64,000 nucleotides of DNA, taken from the NCBI GenBank assembly GCA_934317005.1, contig CAKREB010000003.1:124001-188000 (forward strand), given 5' to 3'. The notes under the pieces were generated by a model. That model was not told the origin of the DNA, did no database searches, and saw only the letters and a program-made list of their open reading frames with translations. Positions within the stretch are counted from its first letter, which is position 1. The number at the start of each line of letters is the position of its first letter. Origin of the DNA: an uncultured Lachnospiraceae bacterium. Its GTDB lineage: Bacteria > Bacillota > Clostridia > Lachnospirales > Lachnospiraceae. Of this stretch, positions 25,539-33,685 are shown piece by piece. Both the position numbers and the translations under genes were made by a program.

Positions 25539-25866
25539 TATAATAGCTCCCTTCTTGGAAAATAGCTCTGATCGTTCAGAACAAATCTATAGGATAGTAT
25601 AACGCAGTTGGTGTACAGACGCAAGTTTGGAAGCGATGGTCAGATACAGCACAGCGAATGCTTGATATTGCCATTAATATAGCGTAATTGGTTTCTATAA
25701 TAGCATTATTTTTGTATAATTTATGCGCAATATATGTTACAATATAAATAATGCCCAGCGATTGCGTATGAGAAGAATGTGTTTGGCAAAATGGAGCATA
25801 TTCGTTTGGGTATTTTAGAGATTCCGGAAACAATGGAATAGATTTTATTGGTAGGAGGCAGAAGAT
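25539..25866. other. divergent intergenic region, murG and FAD dehydrogenase
   Basis: A 328-bp AT-rich gap. TATAAT-like hexamers occur near 25715 and 25738, but none has a good -35 box at 16-18 bp. I see no gene or repeat in it. Confidence 0.4.
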
Positions 25867-27240
25867 ATGGCAATGAATTATGATGTGATTATTATAGGTG
25901 CAGGGCCGGGAGGAATTTTCGCCGCATATGAATTGGTAAAAGAAGACAAGGGCTTGAAGGTAGCAGTTTTTGAAGGTGGACATACATTACAGAAGAGAAA
26001 ATGTCCGATTGACGGAGAAAAGATTAAATCATGTATCAACTGTAAGAGTTGTTCGATCATGAATGGATTCGGAGGAGCCGGTGCATTTTCTGATGGAAAG
26101 TATAATATTACCAATCAGTTTGGTGGCACCTTATATGAGTATATCGGAAAGCAGAAAGCAATGGATCTGATGAACTATGTAGATGAATTGAATCTGCAGT
26201 TTGGCGGAGAAGGCACAAAGCTATATTCCACAGCCAACACAAAGATCAAAAAGCTGTGTTTACAGAACGGATTGCATCTGTTAGATGCCTCTGTTCGTCA
26301 TTTGGGAACAGATATTAACTATGTCGTATTGGAAAATTTATACGATTATTTGAAGGATAAGGTTGATTTTTACTTTGATACCTTTGTAGATACTGTAAAA
26401 ATGCAGGGCGATGACTATGTGATCGTGGCAGGAGATCAGGAGTACGTTTGTGGCAAGTGTATCGTTTCCGCAGGCCGAAGCGGAAGTAAATGGGCAGAAA
26501 AGCTGTGTACAGATCTGGAAATCCCAACAAAGTCGAACCGTGTCGACATCGGTGTGCGTGTAGAGCTTCCGGCAGAGGTATTTTCACATCTGACAGATGA
26601 ACTGTACGAGAGTAAGATCGTATACCGTACAGCGAAGTTTGAAGATCTGGTGCGTACATTCTGCATGAACCCATATGGTGTCGTTGTAAATGAAAATACA
26701 AATGGTATTGTAACAGTAAACGGACACAGCTATGAAGATCCGGCAAAGCATACGGAAAATACAAACTTTGCCCTGTTAGTAGCAAAGCATTTTTCGGAAC
26801 CGTTCCGTGACAGCAACGGATATGGTGAAAGTATTGCAAAGCTTTCTAATATGCTTGGTGGCGGTGTGTTAGTACAGCGCTTTGGAGATCTGATCCGTGG
26901 ACGCCGAAGCAACGCTTCCCGTATTGAGGAAGGCTATGTTACCCCAACGTTAAAGGCAACACCGGGTGACTTAAGTCTGGTTATGCCAAAGCGTATTTTA
27001 GATGGTATTATAGAGATGATCTACGCATTGGATAAAATTGCTCCGGGTACGGCAAATGATGATACACTGCTGTACGGTGTGGAGGTTAAGTTCTATAACA
27101 TGGAAGTAGAGATTGACAAGCATCTGGAAACAAATCGCAAAGGACTGTATATCATAGGAGATTGCAGCGGCGTTACTCATTCTTTATCTCATGCTTCTGC
27201 AAGTGGTGTGCATGTTGCAAGATGTATTTTAGGAGAATAG
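25867..27240 (+). CDS. FAD-dependent dehydrogenase, COG2509 type
   Basis: 457 residues. The N-terminal dinucleotide motif reads DVIIIGAGPGGIFAAYEL. A cysteine-bearing segment (CPIDGEKIKSCINCKSCSIM) follows, then GFGGAGAFSDGK and, near the C-terminus, GLYIIGDCSGVTHSLSHA. This set marks the COG2509 uncharacterised FAD-dependent dehydrogenases. The cysteine segment could bind metal or act in redox. The reaction is unknown. A GGTAGGAGG ribosome site precedes it, and the glycosyltransferase begins 8 bp after its stop. Confidence 0.88.
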   Translation: MAMNYDVIIIGAGPGGIFAAYELVKEDKGLKVAVFEGGHTLQKRKCPIDGEKIKSCINCKSCSIMNGFGGAGAFSDGKYNITNQFGGTLYEYIGKQKAMDLMNYVDELNLQFGGEGTKLYSTANTKIKKLCLQNGLHLLDASVRHLGTDINYVVLENLYDYLKDKVDFYFDTFVDTVKMQGDDYVIVAGDQEYVCGKCIVSAGRSGSKWAEKLCTDLEIPTKSNRVDIGVRVELPAEVFSHLTDELYESKIVYRTAKFEDLVRTFCMNPYGVVVNENTNGIVTVNGHSYEDPAKHTENTNFALLVAKHFSEPFRDSNGYGESIAKLSNMLGGGVLVQRFGDLIRGRRSNASRIEEGYVTPTLKATPGDLSLVMPKRILDGIIEMIYALDKIAPGTANDDTLLYGVEVKFYNMEVEIDKHLETNRKGLYIIGDCSGVTHSLSHASASGVHVARCILGE

Positions 27241-27247
27241 GAGCTTT

Positions 27248-28288
27248 ATGATGCAGAGGTGGGAAGAGGATGGCAGAGAGCATGAAGTTATGTTTTCGGT
27301 CATCATACCGGTCTATCGGGTGGAGGATTGTCTGAAGCGTTGTGTAGACAGTGTGCTTACGCAGACATTTACTGATTTTGAAATTCTGTTGATCGATGAT
27401 GGCTCTACAGATGCCTGTCCTGCTATCTGTGATGCATATGCAAAGGCAGATAAACGGGTTCGGGTAATCCATAAGCCAAATGGAGGACTTGTCAGTGCAC
27501 GAAATACCGGTATCAGACATGCGGTTGGCAGGTATATCTGCTATGTCGATGGCGATGACTGGGTTGCACCGAATCTGTTAGAAACGATGCATCGATATCT
27601 GGCAGAGGAACAGGAACCGGACATGGTCGTCTTTAAAGCATATTATGAGTTTGACAGTCACACGGAAGTGATACCGGATCATGTGCTGCCCGGCAGGTAT
27701 GACAGGAAGCGTCTGCAAAAGGAAGTATATCCATATATGATATACGATGCGTCACTGCCCTTTTTTACAGGAAAGGTGTTTCCGGCTGCATGGAATAAGA
27801 TTTACCGACGGAAGCTTTTAGAGGAGCACTACTGCCGTGATGAAAAAATCAGTCTTGCAGAGGACAATGCTTTTACCTTCGAGTGCTTATATTACGCAGA
27901 GAGTGTCATTTTTTGCGAGGATGTGCTATATCATTATAACCGCTGCAACGAAGGATCGATGATCAGTCGATATAATCCTGCGTACCTGAAGCAGAGTATG
28001 CGGATGTGCCGTTATGTGACAGAAAGGCTTTCTGGGAAGGTAGATTATCTGGATGCGCAGTTAGAAGCGCTTGTTGCCGGATGGACGATCATGTCTGTGT
28101 TTCATGAGGTGCGCTTTGCAAAAAATATATGGTGTGCTGCGAAGCTGTTACGAAAAAAGGTAAGAGAGGAGCAGATGCTGCCCCGGATTTCTACACAGGG
28201 ACTTCCACTTTCTGCTAAATGTTATCTGTGGCTTTTTCGCCGAAAGTGGTATTTGTTACTGTGCATTTTGACAAAATTGTTTTGTTGA
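27248..28288 (+). CDS. family 2 glycosyltransferase
   Basis: 346 residues, GT-A fold. FSVIIPVYRVEDCLKRCVDS and EILLIDDGSTD mark the nucleotide-sugar site, and YVDGDDWV holds the DxD-type metal motif. The C-terminal part is typical of capsule or wall-polysaccharide transferases, and no transmembrane segment is clear. The ATG at 27248 follows TAGGAGC; the internal ATG at 27290 is an alternative. It follows the FAD dehydrogenase closely, but no other polysaccharide gene is adjacent, so its acceptor is unknown. Confidence 0.85.
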   Translation: MMQRWEEDGREHEVMFSVIIPVYRVEDCLKRCVDSVLTQTFTDFEILLIDDGSTDACPAICDAYAKADKRVRVIHKPNGGLVSARNTGIRHAVGRYICYVDGDDWVAPNLLETMHRYLAEEQEPDMVVFKAYYEFDSHTEVIPDHVLPGRYDRKRLQKEVYPYMIYDASLPFFTGKVFPAAWNKIYRRKLLEEHYCRDEKISLAEDNAFTFECLYYAESVIFCEDVLYHYNRCNEGSMISRYNPAYLKQSMRMCRYVTERLSGKVDYLDAQLEALVAGWTIMSVFHEVRFAKNIWCAAKLLRKKVREEQMLPRISTQGLPLSAKCYLWLFRRKWYLLLCILTKLFC

Positions 28289-28302
28289 AACCGATTCGCT
28301 GC

Positions 28303-28331
28303 TTGACAAATGCAGCGCAGCATACTATTAT
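28303..28331 (+). promoter_or_regulatory. sigma-A promoter of the T-box and ileS
   Basis: A perfect TTGACA (28303-28308), a 17-bp spacer and TATTAT (28326-28331), just after the glycosyltransferase stop. Confidence 0.75.
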
Positions 28332-28339
28332 TGAAAAAG

Positions 28340-28596
28340 ATAACGACAATAACGAAGACGGAGACAGTAGCTGTTAGTAAAAAGCGATAGTGAGTCCGGG
28401 ATAGTGTGAACCGGATGCCGAGTATCTGATATGTGAATATCACTCCTGAGTTGCGGATGGAACTATTTGTGAAAGCAGATATAGTACATTGCGCCGGTGC
28501 CCACCGTTAAAAGGGCTGTGCATCATGTGTGCATCAGAATAGGTGGTTTAATGATAGTTCAGGCTTTCATCCTGTTTGGGGTGAGAGCCTTTTTTT
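28340..28596 (+). promoter_or_regulatory. T-box riboswitch, isoleucine specificity
   Basis: It begins with the usual AACGAAGACGGAGACAGTAG start. Stem I is capped by CCGG-loop-CCGG (about 28396-28414). The likely specifier codon is ATC (28439-28441) within GTGAATATCACTCC. A GCCC/GGGC stem follows, then the T-box segment AGGTGG (28541-28546), whose TGGT can pair with the tRNA acceptor end. It ends in a terminator: AGGCTTTCATCC (28561-28572) with the complementary 28579-28590 and a T run. Uncharged tRNA-Ile should allow read-through into ileS. The T-box core is less canonical than AGGGTGGNACCGCG. Confidence 0.8.
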
Positions 28597-28720
28597 ACTT
28601 TATAGGAAACTCCTCGTTTCCTATAAAGTAAAAAACGCTCCGCGAAGATCGCACTGCGGCGAATAGGAAGATGTCGCTTTTGCGACCCGCCGCAGGCGGA
28701 GAGTTTCGCAAGCGAAACTC
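28594..28720. repeat. cluster of three palindromes between T-box and ileS
   Basis: A perfect 16-bp inverted repeat (28594-28609 with 28617-28632, arms TTTACTTTATAGGAAA) with a 7-nt loop comes first. A nested GC-rich hairpin follows: CTCCGC/GCGGAG outside, CTGCGGCG/CGCCGCAG inside, GTCGC-TTTT-GCGAC at the tip (28638-28701). The third is GAGTTTCGC-AA-GCGAAACTC (28701-28720). The GC content is far above the surroundings. It resembles a REP-type or mobile palindromic element. Confidence 0.75.
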
Positions 28721-28790
28721 TTTCTTGTTTTACTGGGAACTGCCTGTTTTCGGTAAAATCAATGGGAATAAACAGAAAGGAAAGAAAGAC

Positions 28791-31700
28791 ATGTACGAAA
28801 AAGTATCGACAAATCTAAACTTTGTAGATCGTGAAAAAAACGTAGGCAAATTTTGGCGTAACCAGAAGATTTTTGAAAAGTCAATGAAAGCAAGAGAGGG
28901 AAATCCAACATATACATTTTATGATGGACCTCCTACTGCAAATGGAAAGCCACATATCGGTCATGTGCTGACCCGTGTTATCAAGGATATGATTCCACGT
29001 TATAAGACGATGAAAGGTTATATGGTTCCACGTAAGGCAGGATGGGATACCCATGGTCTGCCGGTAGAGTTAGAGGTAGAGAAGATGTTGGGACTGGACG
29101 GAAAAGACCAGATTGAAGAATATGGTATGGAACCGTTCATCAAGAAATGTAAAGAGTCTGTATGGAAGTACAAGGGAATGTGGGAAGATTTTTCCGGCAC
29201 GGTTGGTTTCTGGGCAGATATGGATAATCCTTATGTCACATATGATGATAATTTTATTGAGTCAGAGTGGTGGGCATTAAAGGAAATCTGGAATAAAAAG
29301 CTTCTTTATAAAGGATTTAAGATCGTACCGTATTGTCCAAGATGTGGTACACCTCTTTCAGCACAGGAAGTAGCACAGGGATATAAGACGGTAAAGGAGC
29401 GTTCTGCAATCGTTCGTTTTAAGGTGATCGGTGAGGATGCATATTTCCTTGCATGGACGACAACTCCGTGGACACTTCCATCAAACGTTGCGCTCTGTGT
29501 GAATCCGGAAGAAACTTACTGCAAGGTAAAGGCAGCAGACGGTTACACATATTATATGGCAGAGGCTCTTTTAGATCAGGTACTTGGAAAGCTTGGCGAC
29601 GCCGAGGAAGGAAAGAAAGCCTATGAAGTCCTTGAAACGTATCAGGGTAAGGATTTGGAATATAAAGAGTACGAGCCTTTGTATGCATGTGCAGCAGAGT
29701 GTGCAAAAAAGCAGCATAAAAAAGGTCATTTTGTAGTATGTGACGCATATGTTACGATGACAGATGGTACCGGTATCGTTCATATCGCACCTGCTTTTGG
29801 TGAGGACGATGCGCAGGTAGGACGTAAGTATGATCTTCCTTTTGTACAGTTTGTAACAGAAAAGGGTGAAATGTCAGTAGAAACACCATATGCAGGACTG
29901 TTTGTCAAGAAAGCAGATCCGGAGGTGTTAAAGGATCTTGATTCGCAGGGTAAATTATTTGATGCACCGAAGTTCGAGCATGAGTATCCACATTGCTGGA
30001 GATGCGATACGCCATTAATCTATTACGCAAGAGAGTCCTGGTTTATCAAGATGACAGAAGTAAAAGATGATCTGGTACGCAACAACAACACAGTTAACTG
30101 GATTCCGGAATCCATTGGAAAGGGACGTTTTGGAAACTGGCTTGAGAACATTCAGGACTGGGGTATTTCGCGTAACCGTTATTGGGGGACACCATTAAAT
30201 GTATGGGAATGTGAAGGCTGTGGTCATATGGAGTCTATCGGAAGCCGTGAAGAGCTGGCAAAGCGCAGTGGCAATCCTGAGGATGCTAAGGTAGAGCTTC
30301 ACCGTCCGTATATTGATGCAGTTACATTTACCTGCCCGGATTGTGGCAAGACAATGCACCGTGTACCGGAAGTAATTGACTGCTGGTTTGATTCAGGAGC
30401 TATGCCATTTGCACAGCATCATTATCCGTTTGAAAATAAAGATTTATTTGAAAAGCAATTCCCGGCACAGTTTATTTCAGAAGCTGTTGACCAGACACGT
30501 GGATGGTTCTACTCTTTGATGGCAGAGTCTACGCTGCTCTTTAACAAAGCACCGTATGAAAATGTTATCGTTCTTGGTCATGTACAGGATGAAAATGGTC
30601 AGAAGATGAGTAAGTCTAAGGGAAATGCAGTAGACCCATTTGATGCATTGGAAAAATATGGTGCCGATGCGATCCGCTGGTATTTCTATGTCAACAGTGC
30701 ACCGTGGCTTCCGAACCGTTTCCACGGAAAAGCTGTTCAGGAAGGACAGCGTAAGTTCATGGGAACTTTATGGAACACATATGCATTCTTTGTACTGTAT
30801 GCAAATATCGACGAATTTGATGCGACAAAGTATAGCTTAGAATATGATAAGCTTGCGGTAATGGATAAGTGGCTTTTGTCACGCTTAAACAGCACTGTCA
30901 AGGCAGTAGATGAAAATCTTGCTGCATACCGCATTCCGGAAACAGCAAAGGCATTGCAGAGTTTTGTAGATGAGATGAGTAATTGGTATGTAAGACGCTG
31001 TCGCGACCGTTTCTGGGCAAAGGGAATGGAGCAGGATAAGATCAATGCGTACATGACACTCTATACAGCTTTGGTTACGATTGCGAAGGCAGCAGCTCCT
31101 ATGATTCCGTTTATGACAGAGGATATCTATCGCAATCTGGTATGCTCTATTGATAAGGATGCACCGGAAAGTGTACACCTTTGTGACTTCCCGGCTGTAT
31201 GCGAAGAGCATATTGACAAGAAGCTGGAAGCAGATATGGAAGTTGTCTTAGAGGCAGTTGTACTTGGACGTGCCTGCCGTAATACAGCAAATATCAAGAA
31301 CCGCCAGCCGATCGGAAAGATGTTTGTAAAGGCAGAAACAGAACTGTCTGATTTCTATCTTGCAATCATCAAGGATGAGTTAAATGTCAAAGAGGCAGAG
31401 CTTACAGATGATGTCAGCAAGCTGACAACTTATAGCTTTAAGCCACAGTTAAAGACACTGGGACGTCGCTTTGGCAAGAACATCAATGCAGTCAAAGAAA
31501 TCCTTGCCGGTCTGGACGGTCAGAAAGCAATGGCTGAACTGGAAGAAAAGGGCACGTTGACAATCACGGTAGATGGCAACGAAGAAGCATTGGAAAAAGA
31601 GGACCTTTTGATTGAAGCTGCACAGATGGAAGGCTACATTTCGGATAGTGACCACGGTGTAACAGTTGTTTTAGATACAAACCTGACACCGGAACTGTTA

Positions 31701-31952
31701 GAGGAAGGCTTTGTACGTGAAGTGATCAGTAAGGTACAGACAATGCGTAAGGACGCCGGCTTTGAAGTAATGGATCACATTCGTGTAAGCATGCAGGATA
31801 ATGACAAAGTACAGGAAGTGGTACAGAAAAACGAAGCACAGATTAAATCTGAAGTTATGGCAGATGAGGTCGTTTATGGCACAGCAGCCGGTTTCACAAA
31901 AGAGTGGAGCATCAATGGAGAGAAAGTAACACTTGGTGTGGAAAAGCTGTAA
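28791..31952 (+). CDS. ileS: isoleucyl-tRNA synthetase
   Basis: 1053 residues, class I synthetase. The HIGH motif is in PTANGKPHIGHVLTR and the KMSKS motif in GQKMSKSKGNAVDPF. CP1 editing-domain sequence (AWTTTPWTLPSN, DGTGIVHIAPAFGEDD) and the anticodon-binding C-terminal part are present. The length and editing signature match the longer eukaryote-like IleRS type seen in many Gram-positives rather than the shorter E. coli type; this is a reading, not a computed result. I start at MYEKVS (28791) after AAAGGAAAG; 40 upstream in-frame codons run through the palindromes. It is controlled by the T-box. Confidence 0.95.
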   Translation: MYEKVSTNLNFVDREKNVGKFWRNQKIFEKSMKAREGNPTYTFYDGPPTANGKPHIGHVLTRVIKDMIPRYKTMKGYMVPRKAGWDTHGLPVELEVEKMLGLDGKDQIEEYGMEPFIKKCKESVWKYKGMWEDFSGTVGFWADMDNPYVTYDDNFIESEWWALKEIWNKKLLYKGFKIVPYCPRCGTPLSAQEVAQGYKTVKERSAIVRFKVIGEDAYFLAWTTTPWTLPSNVALCVNPEETYCKVKAADGYTYYMAEALLDQVLGKLGDAEEGKKAYEVLETYQGKDLEYKEYEPLYACAAECAKKQHKKGHFVVCDAYVTMTDGTGIVHIAPAFGEDDAQVGRKYDLPFVQFVTEKGEMSVETPYAGLFVKKADPEVLKDLDSQGKLFDAPKFEHEYPHCWRCDTPLIYYARESWFIKMTEVKDDLVRNNNTVNWIPESIGKGRFGNWLENIQDWGISRNRYWGTPLNVWECEGCGHMESIGSREELAKRSGNPEDAKVELHRPYIDAVTFTCPDCGKTMHRVPEVIDCWFDSGAMPFAQHHYPFENKDLFEKQFPAQFISEAVDQTRGWFYSLMAESTLLFNKAPYENVIVLGHVQDENGQKMSKSKGNAVDPFDALEKYGADAIRWYFYVNSAPWLPNRFHGKAVQEGQRKFMGTLWNTYAFFVLYANIDEFDATKYSLEYDKLAVMDKWLLSRLNSTVKAVDENLAAYRIPETAKALQSFVDEMSNWYVRRCRDRFWAKGMEQDKINAYMTLYTALVTIAKAAAPMIPFMTEDIYRNLVCSIDKDAPESVHLCDFPAVCEEHIDKKLEADMEVVLEAVVLGRACRNTANIKNRQPIGKMFVKAETELSDFYLAIIKDELNVKEAELTDDVSKLTTYSFKPQLKTLGRRFGKNINAVKEILAGLDGQKAMAELEEKGTLTITVDGNEEALEKEDLLIEAAQMEGYISDSDHGVTVVLDTNLTPELLEEGFVREVISKVQTMRKDAGFEVMDHIRVSMQDNDKVQEVVQKNEAQIKSEVMADEVVYGTAAGFTKEWSINGEKVTLGVEKL

Positions 31953-32048
31953 AAGCAATATGTTAAAAAGCAAAGAAGTATAAAAAGCTGCATCGGTACA
32001 GTGAAAATTAGTTGTTCATTATTTGCTTTGCCGGTATAGCTGACATGC

Positions 32049-32142
32049 AAAGAGCACAGGATAAAATGATTTCACGGAAGAAATATTCCAAAAGGAAAAG
32101 TGAGTTACCTTTAAAAGTCATTTTATAAGCTGTGCTCTTTTC
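32049..32142 (+). terminator. ileS terminator
   Basis: AAAGAGCACAG (32049-32059) pairs with CTGTGCTCTTT (32130-32140), and an inner TAAAATGA/TCATTTTA lengthens the stem. It ends in a T run. Confidence 0.85.
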
Positions 32143-32280
32143 AGTTTTGATAGGAAAATTTTGATAGGAAACATTTGCTTATTATAAAGTGAAAAATGTT
32201 TTGTAAGGATGTGTCACTGCGCAGAGGAAACTGTTTAAAAGGCAGTGAAGTACCAACAGGCAGGATGAAATTGAAAAAAA

Positions 32281-32310
32281 TTGGTCAGAATACTATTTTT
32301 TTGCTATAAT
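32281..32310 (+). promoter_or_regulatory. sigma-A promoter of the LytTR regulator
   Basis: TTGGTC (32281-32286), an 18-bp spacer and TATAAT (32305-32310). Confidence 0.65.
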
Positions 32311-32465
32311 GATAAAGTTAAACAAAAGATTAATAAAAAAGAAGCCATATTTGTTTTCTGAGTTATAATGTGTGGATGATTCATACAATGGACGGAAAGT
32401 GAATGATTAAGACAGCAGGGAAATACAGCAGAGAAAAGCGCTTCAAAATAAAATGGAGAGTGCAA

Positions 32466-33188
32466 ATGAGTTTTGAGCAGAAGCAGACAATGAAGGTTGC
32501 CATTTGTGATGATGAAGAAGTGATCCATACCATTGTGAAAGCATATCTAAGGGAGTGGGAGGAAAGAAACCAGCGGGAATGTGAACTATACCATTTCTAT
32601 ACAGGAGAGCAGATTCTTACTGCGGATGCCTGCTGGGATGTACTTTTGCTGGATGTGTGCATGCCGGGAATGGATGGAATTGAAACGGCGCATGCATTAA
32701 ATCGTGTGAACCGAAAGTATAAGATAGTGATGCTTACCAGTATGGAGGAAGCATTTAAGGATGCCTTTCGGATTGGTGCGTATCGTTTCGTGACAAAGCC
32801 TGTGCAGAAAGAAGAACTGTGGGAAGCTTTGGATGCGGTAGAGCGGACGATGGTTGGAAGCAAGCCTGTGGAAGGGTATCGTGATAAATGCAGATATGAA
32901 CTAAATCAGTGGGATATTTTATATATTTCAGGAAAGGATTCCCAGACGGAAATATATACGGAATCTTCGAACTATCGCAGCGACCATTCCTTAAATGAAT
33001 GGGAACATATTTTGGATGAACGGTTGTTTTGCCGTTGCCACAGAAGCTATATTGTGAATTTGTCAAAGATACAGGAGATGGATGCAAAGATTCATCTGAC
33101 GGATGGAGAAGTGCTGTTACTTTCCAGAAGAAGGCGGAAAGAGCTGGAAGAGCGTTTTGCAGCATTTCTGGAAAACTGTGTGCAGTGA
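32466..33188 (+). CDS. LytTR-family response regulator, orphan
   Basis: 240 residues. The receiver domain (about 9-125) has the acidic pair in AICDDEE, the phosphoacceptor Asp63 in LLLDVCMPGMDG, and KPVQKEEL near its end. The C-terminal LytTR DNA-binding domain (about 145-238) has RCHRSYIVNLSKI and SRRRRKELEERF. Such regulators control quorum, bacteriocin or wall genes with an AgrC/LytS-type kinase; no kinase is adjacent, and the next genes belong to a different (AraC-type) system. I start at 32466 after AATGGAGAG; ATG 32490 is an alternative. Confidence 0.85.
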   Translation: MSFEQKQTMKVAICDDEEVIHTIVKAYLREWEERNQRECELYHFYTGEQILTADACWDVLLLDVCMPGMDGIETAHALNRVNRKYKIVMLTSMEEAFKDAFRIGAYRFVTKPVQKEELWEALDAVERTMVGSKPVEGYRDKCRYELNQWDILYISGKDSQTEIYTESSNYRSDHSLNEWEHILDERLFCRCHRSYIVNLSKIQEMDAKIHLTDGEVLLLSRRRRKELEERFAAFLENCVQ

Positions 33189-33685
33189 CACGAAAATATG
33201 GTATCTGTAAAAAGGTTACTAACCGTTTAAAGGGTTATAGAACCGTTAACGGTTCGTGAGGGTGCGAAAAAAGTCAAAGTATGGTAGAATAAAGACTGCA
33301 AAGACAGTTTGGGCGGGATAGCGTAAGAAACAGAGCTTAAGTTCAAAAGGGGTTTGCGGACATGGCACAATGTGTCATAGAGGGAAAAGAATCATTTCAA
33401 ACAAAAGGAAATGTAGGACACAAGGGTTTGAGGGGCTTTCTGAAAACGTATCTGATGAGGGTCAGATGAGAGTACGGAATCTTGTAAGAATAGAGTATAC
33501 AGGAGAGGGTACCTGAGGGGAAAGAAAGTATCTTGTGTGTCCAGTGATAGTGTTGTTTTATAAAAAGTGAGGGCTTTTTGTAGGACAGCGCTATTTTTTT
33601 GCGGTAAAGGCACTGTCTTTCGCGCTTGCGATTACAGGCTGTCTGGGGTATGATTAAGCGGAGAGCCGAAGGAGGATATGAAAAA
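33189..33685 (+). other. 497-bp leader-like region before the sugar-sensing operon
   Basis: It contains a 14-bp palindrome AACCGTTAACGGTT (33241-33254), a hairpin ATCTGA/TCAGAT around 33450-33466, a terminator at 33547-33600, and only 85 bp between that terminator and the regulator start. A 35-codon frame at 33362-33469 has a distant AAGGGG. The layout suggests an attenuated leader or a small RNA. I recognise no known riboswitch class. Confidence 0.4.
33547..33600 (+). terminator. terminator upstream of the AraC-type regulator
   Basis: ATAGTGTTG (33547-33555) pairs with CAGCGCTAT (33586-33594), with wobbles. An inner AAAAAG/CTTTTT forms a second hairpin, and a run of seven Ts ends it. No long gene precedes it on this strand after the LytTR gene. 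Confidence 0.6.

Larger units (their letters stand above)
31953..32465. other. intergenic region after ileS
   Basis: 513 bp without a gene. It holds the ileS terminator, a short tandem repeat (TTTTGATAGGAAA twice, 32145-32172), a TTATAAAGTGAAAAATG stretch related to the palindrome upstream of ileS, and the promoter of the next gene. Confidence 0.6.

Noticed and set aside
33362..33469. 35-codon frame in the leader before the AraC-type regulator
   Set aside because: The only ribosome-like sequence is nine to ten bases away and weak; no conserved feature. Kept only as a remark in the region entry.
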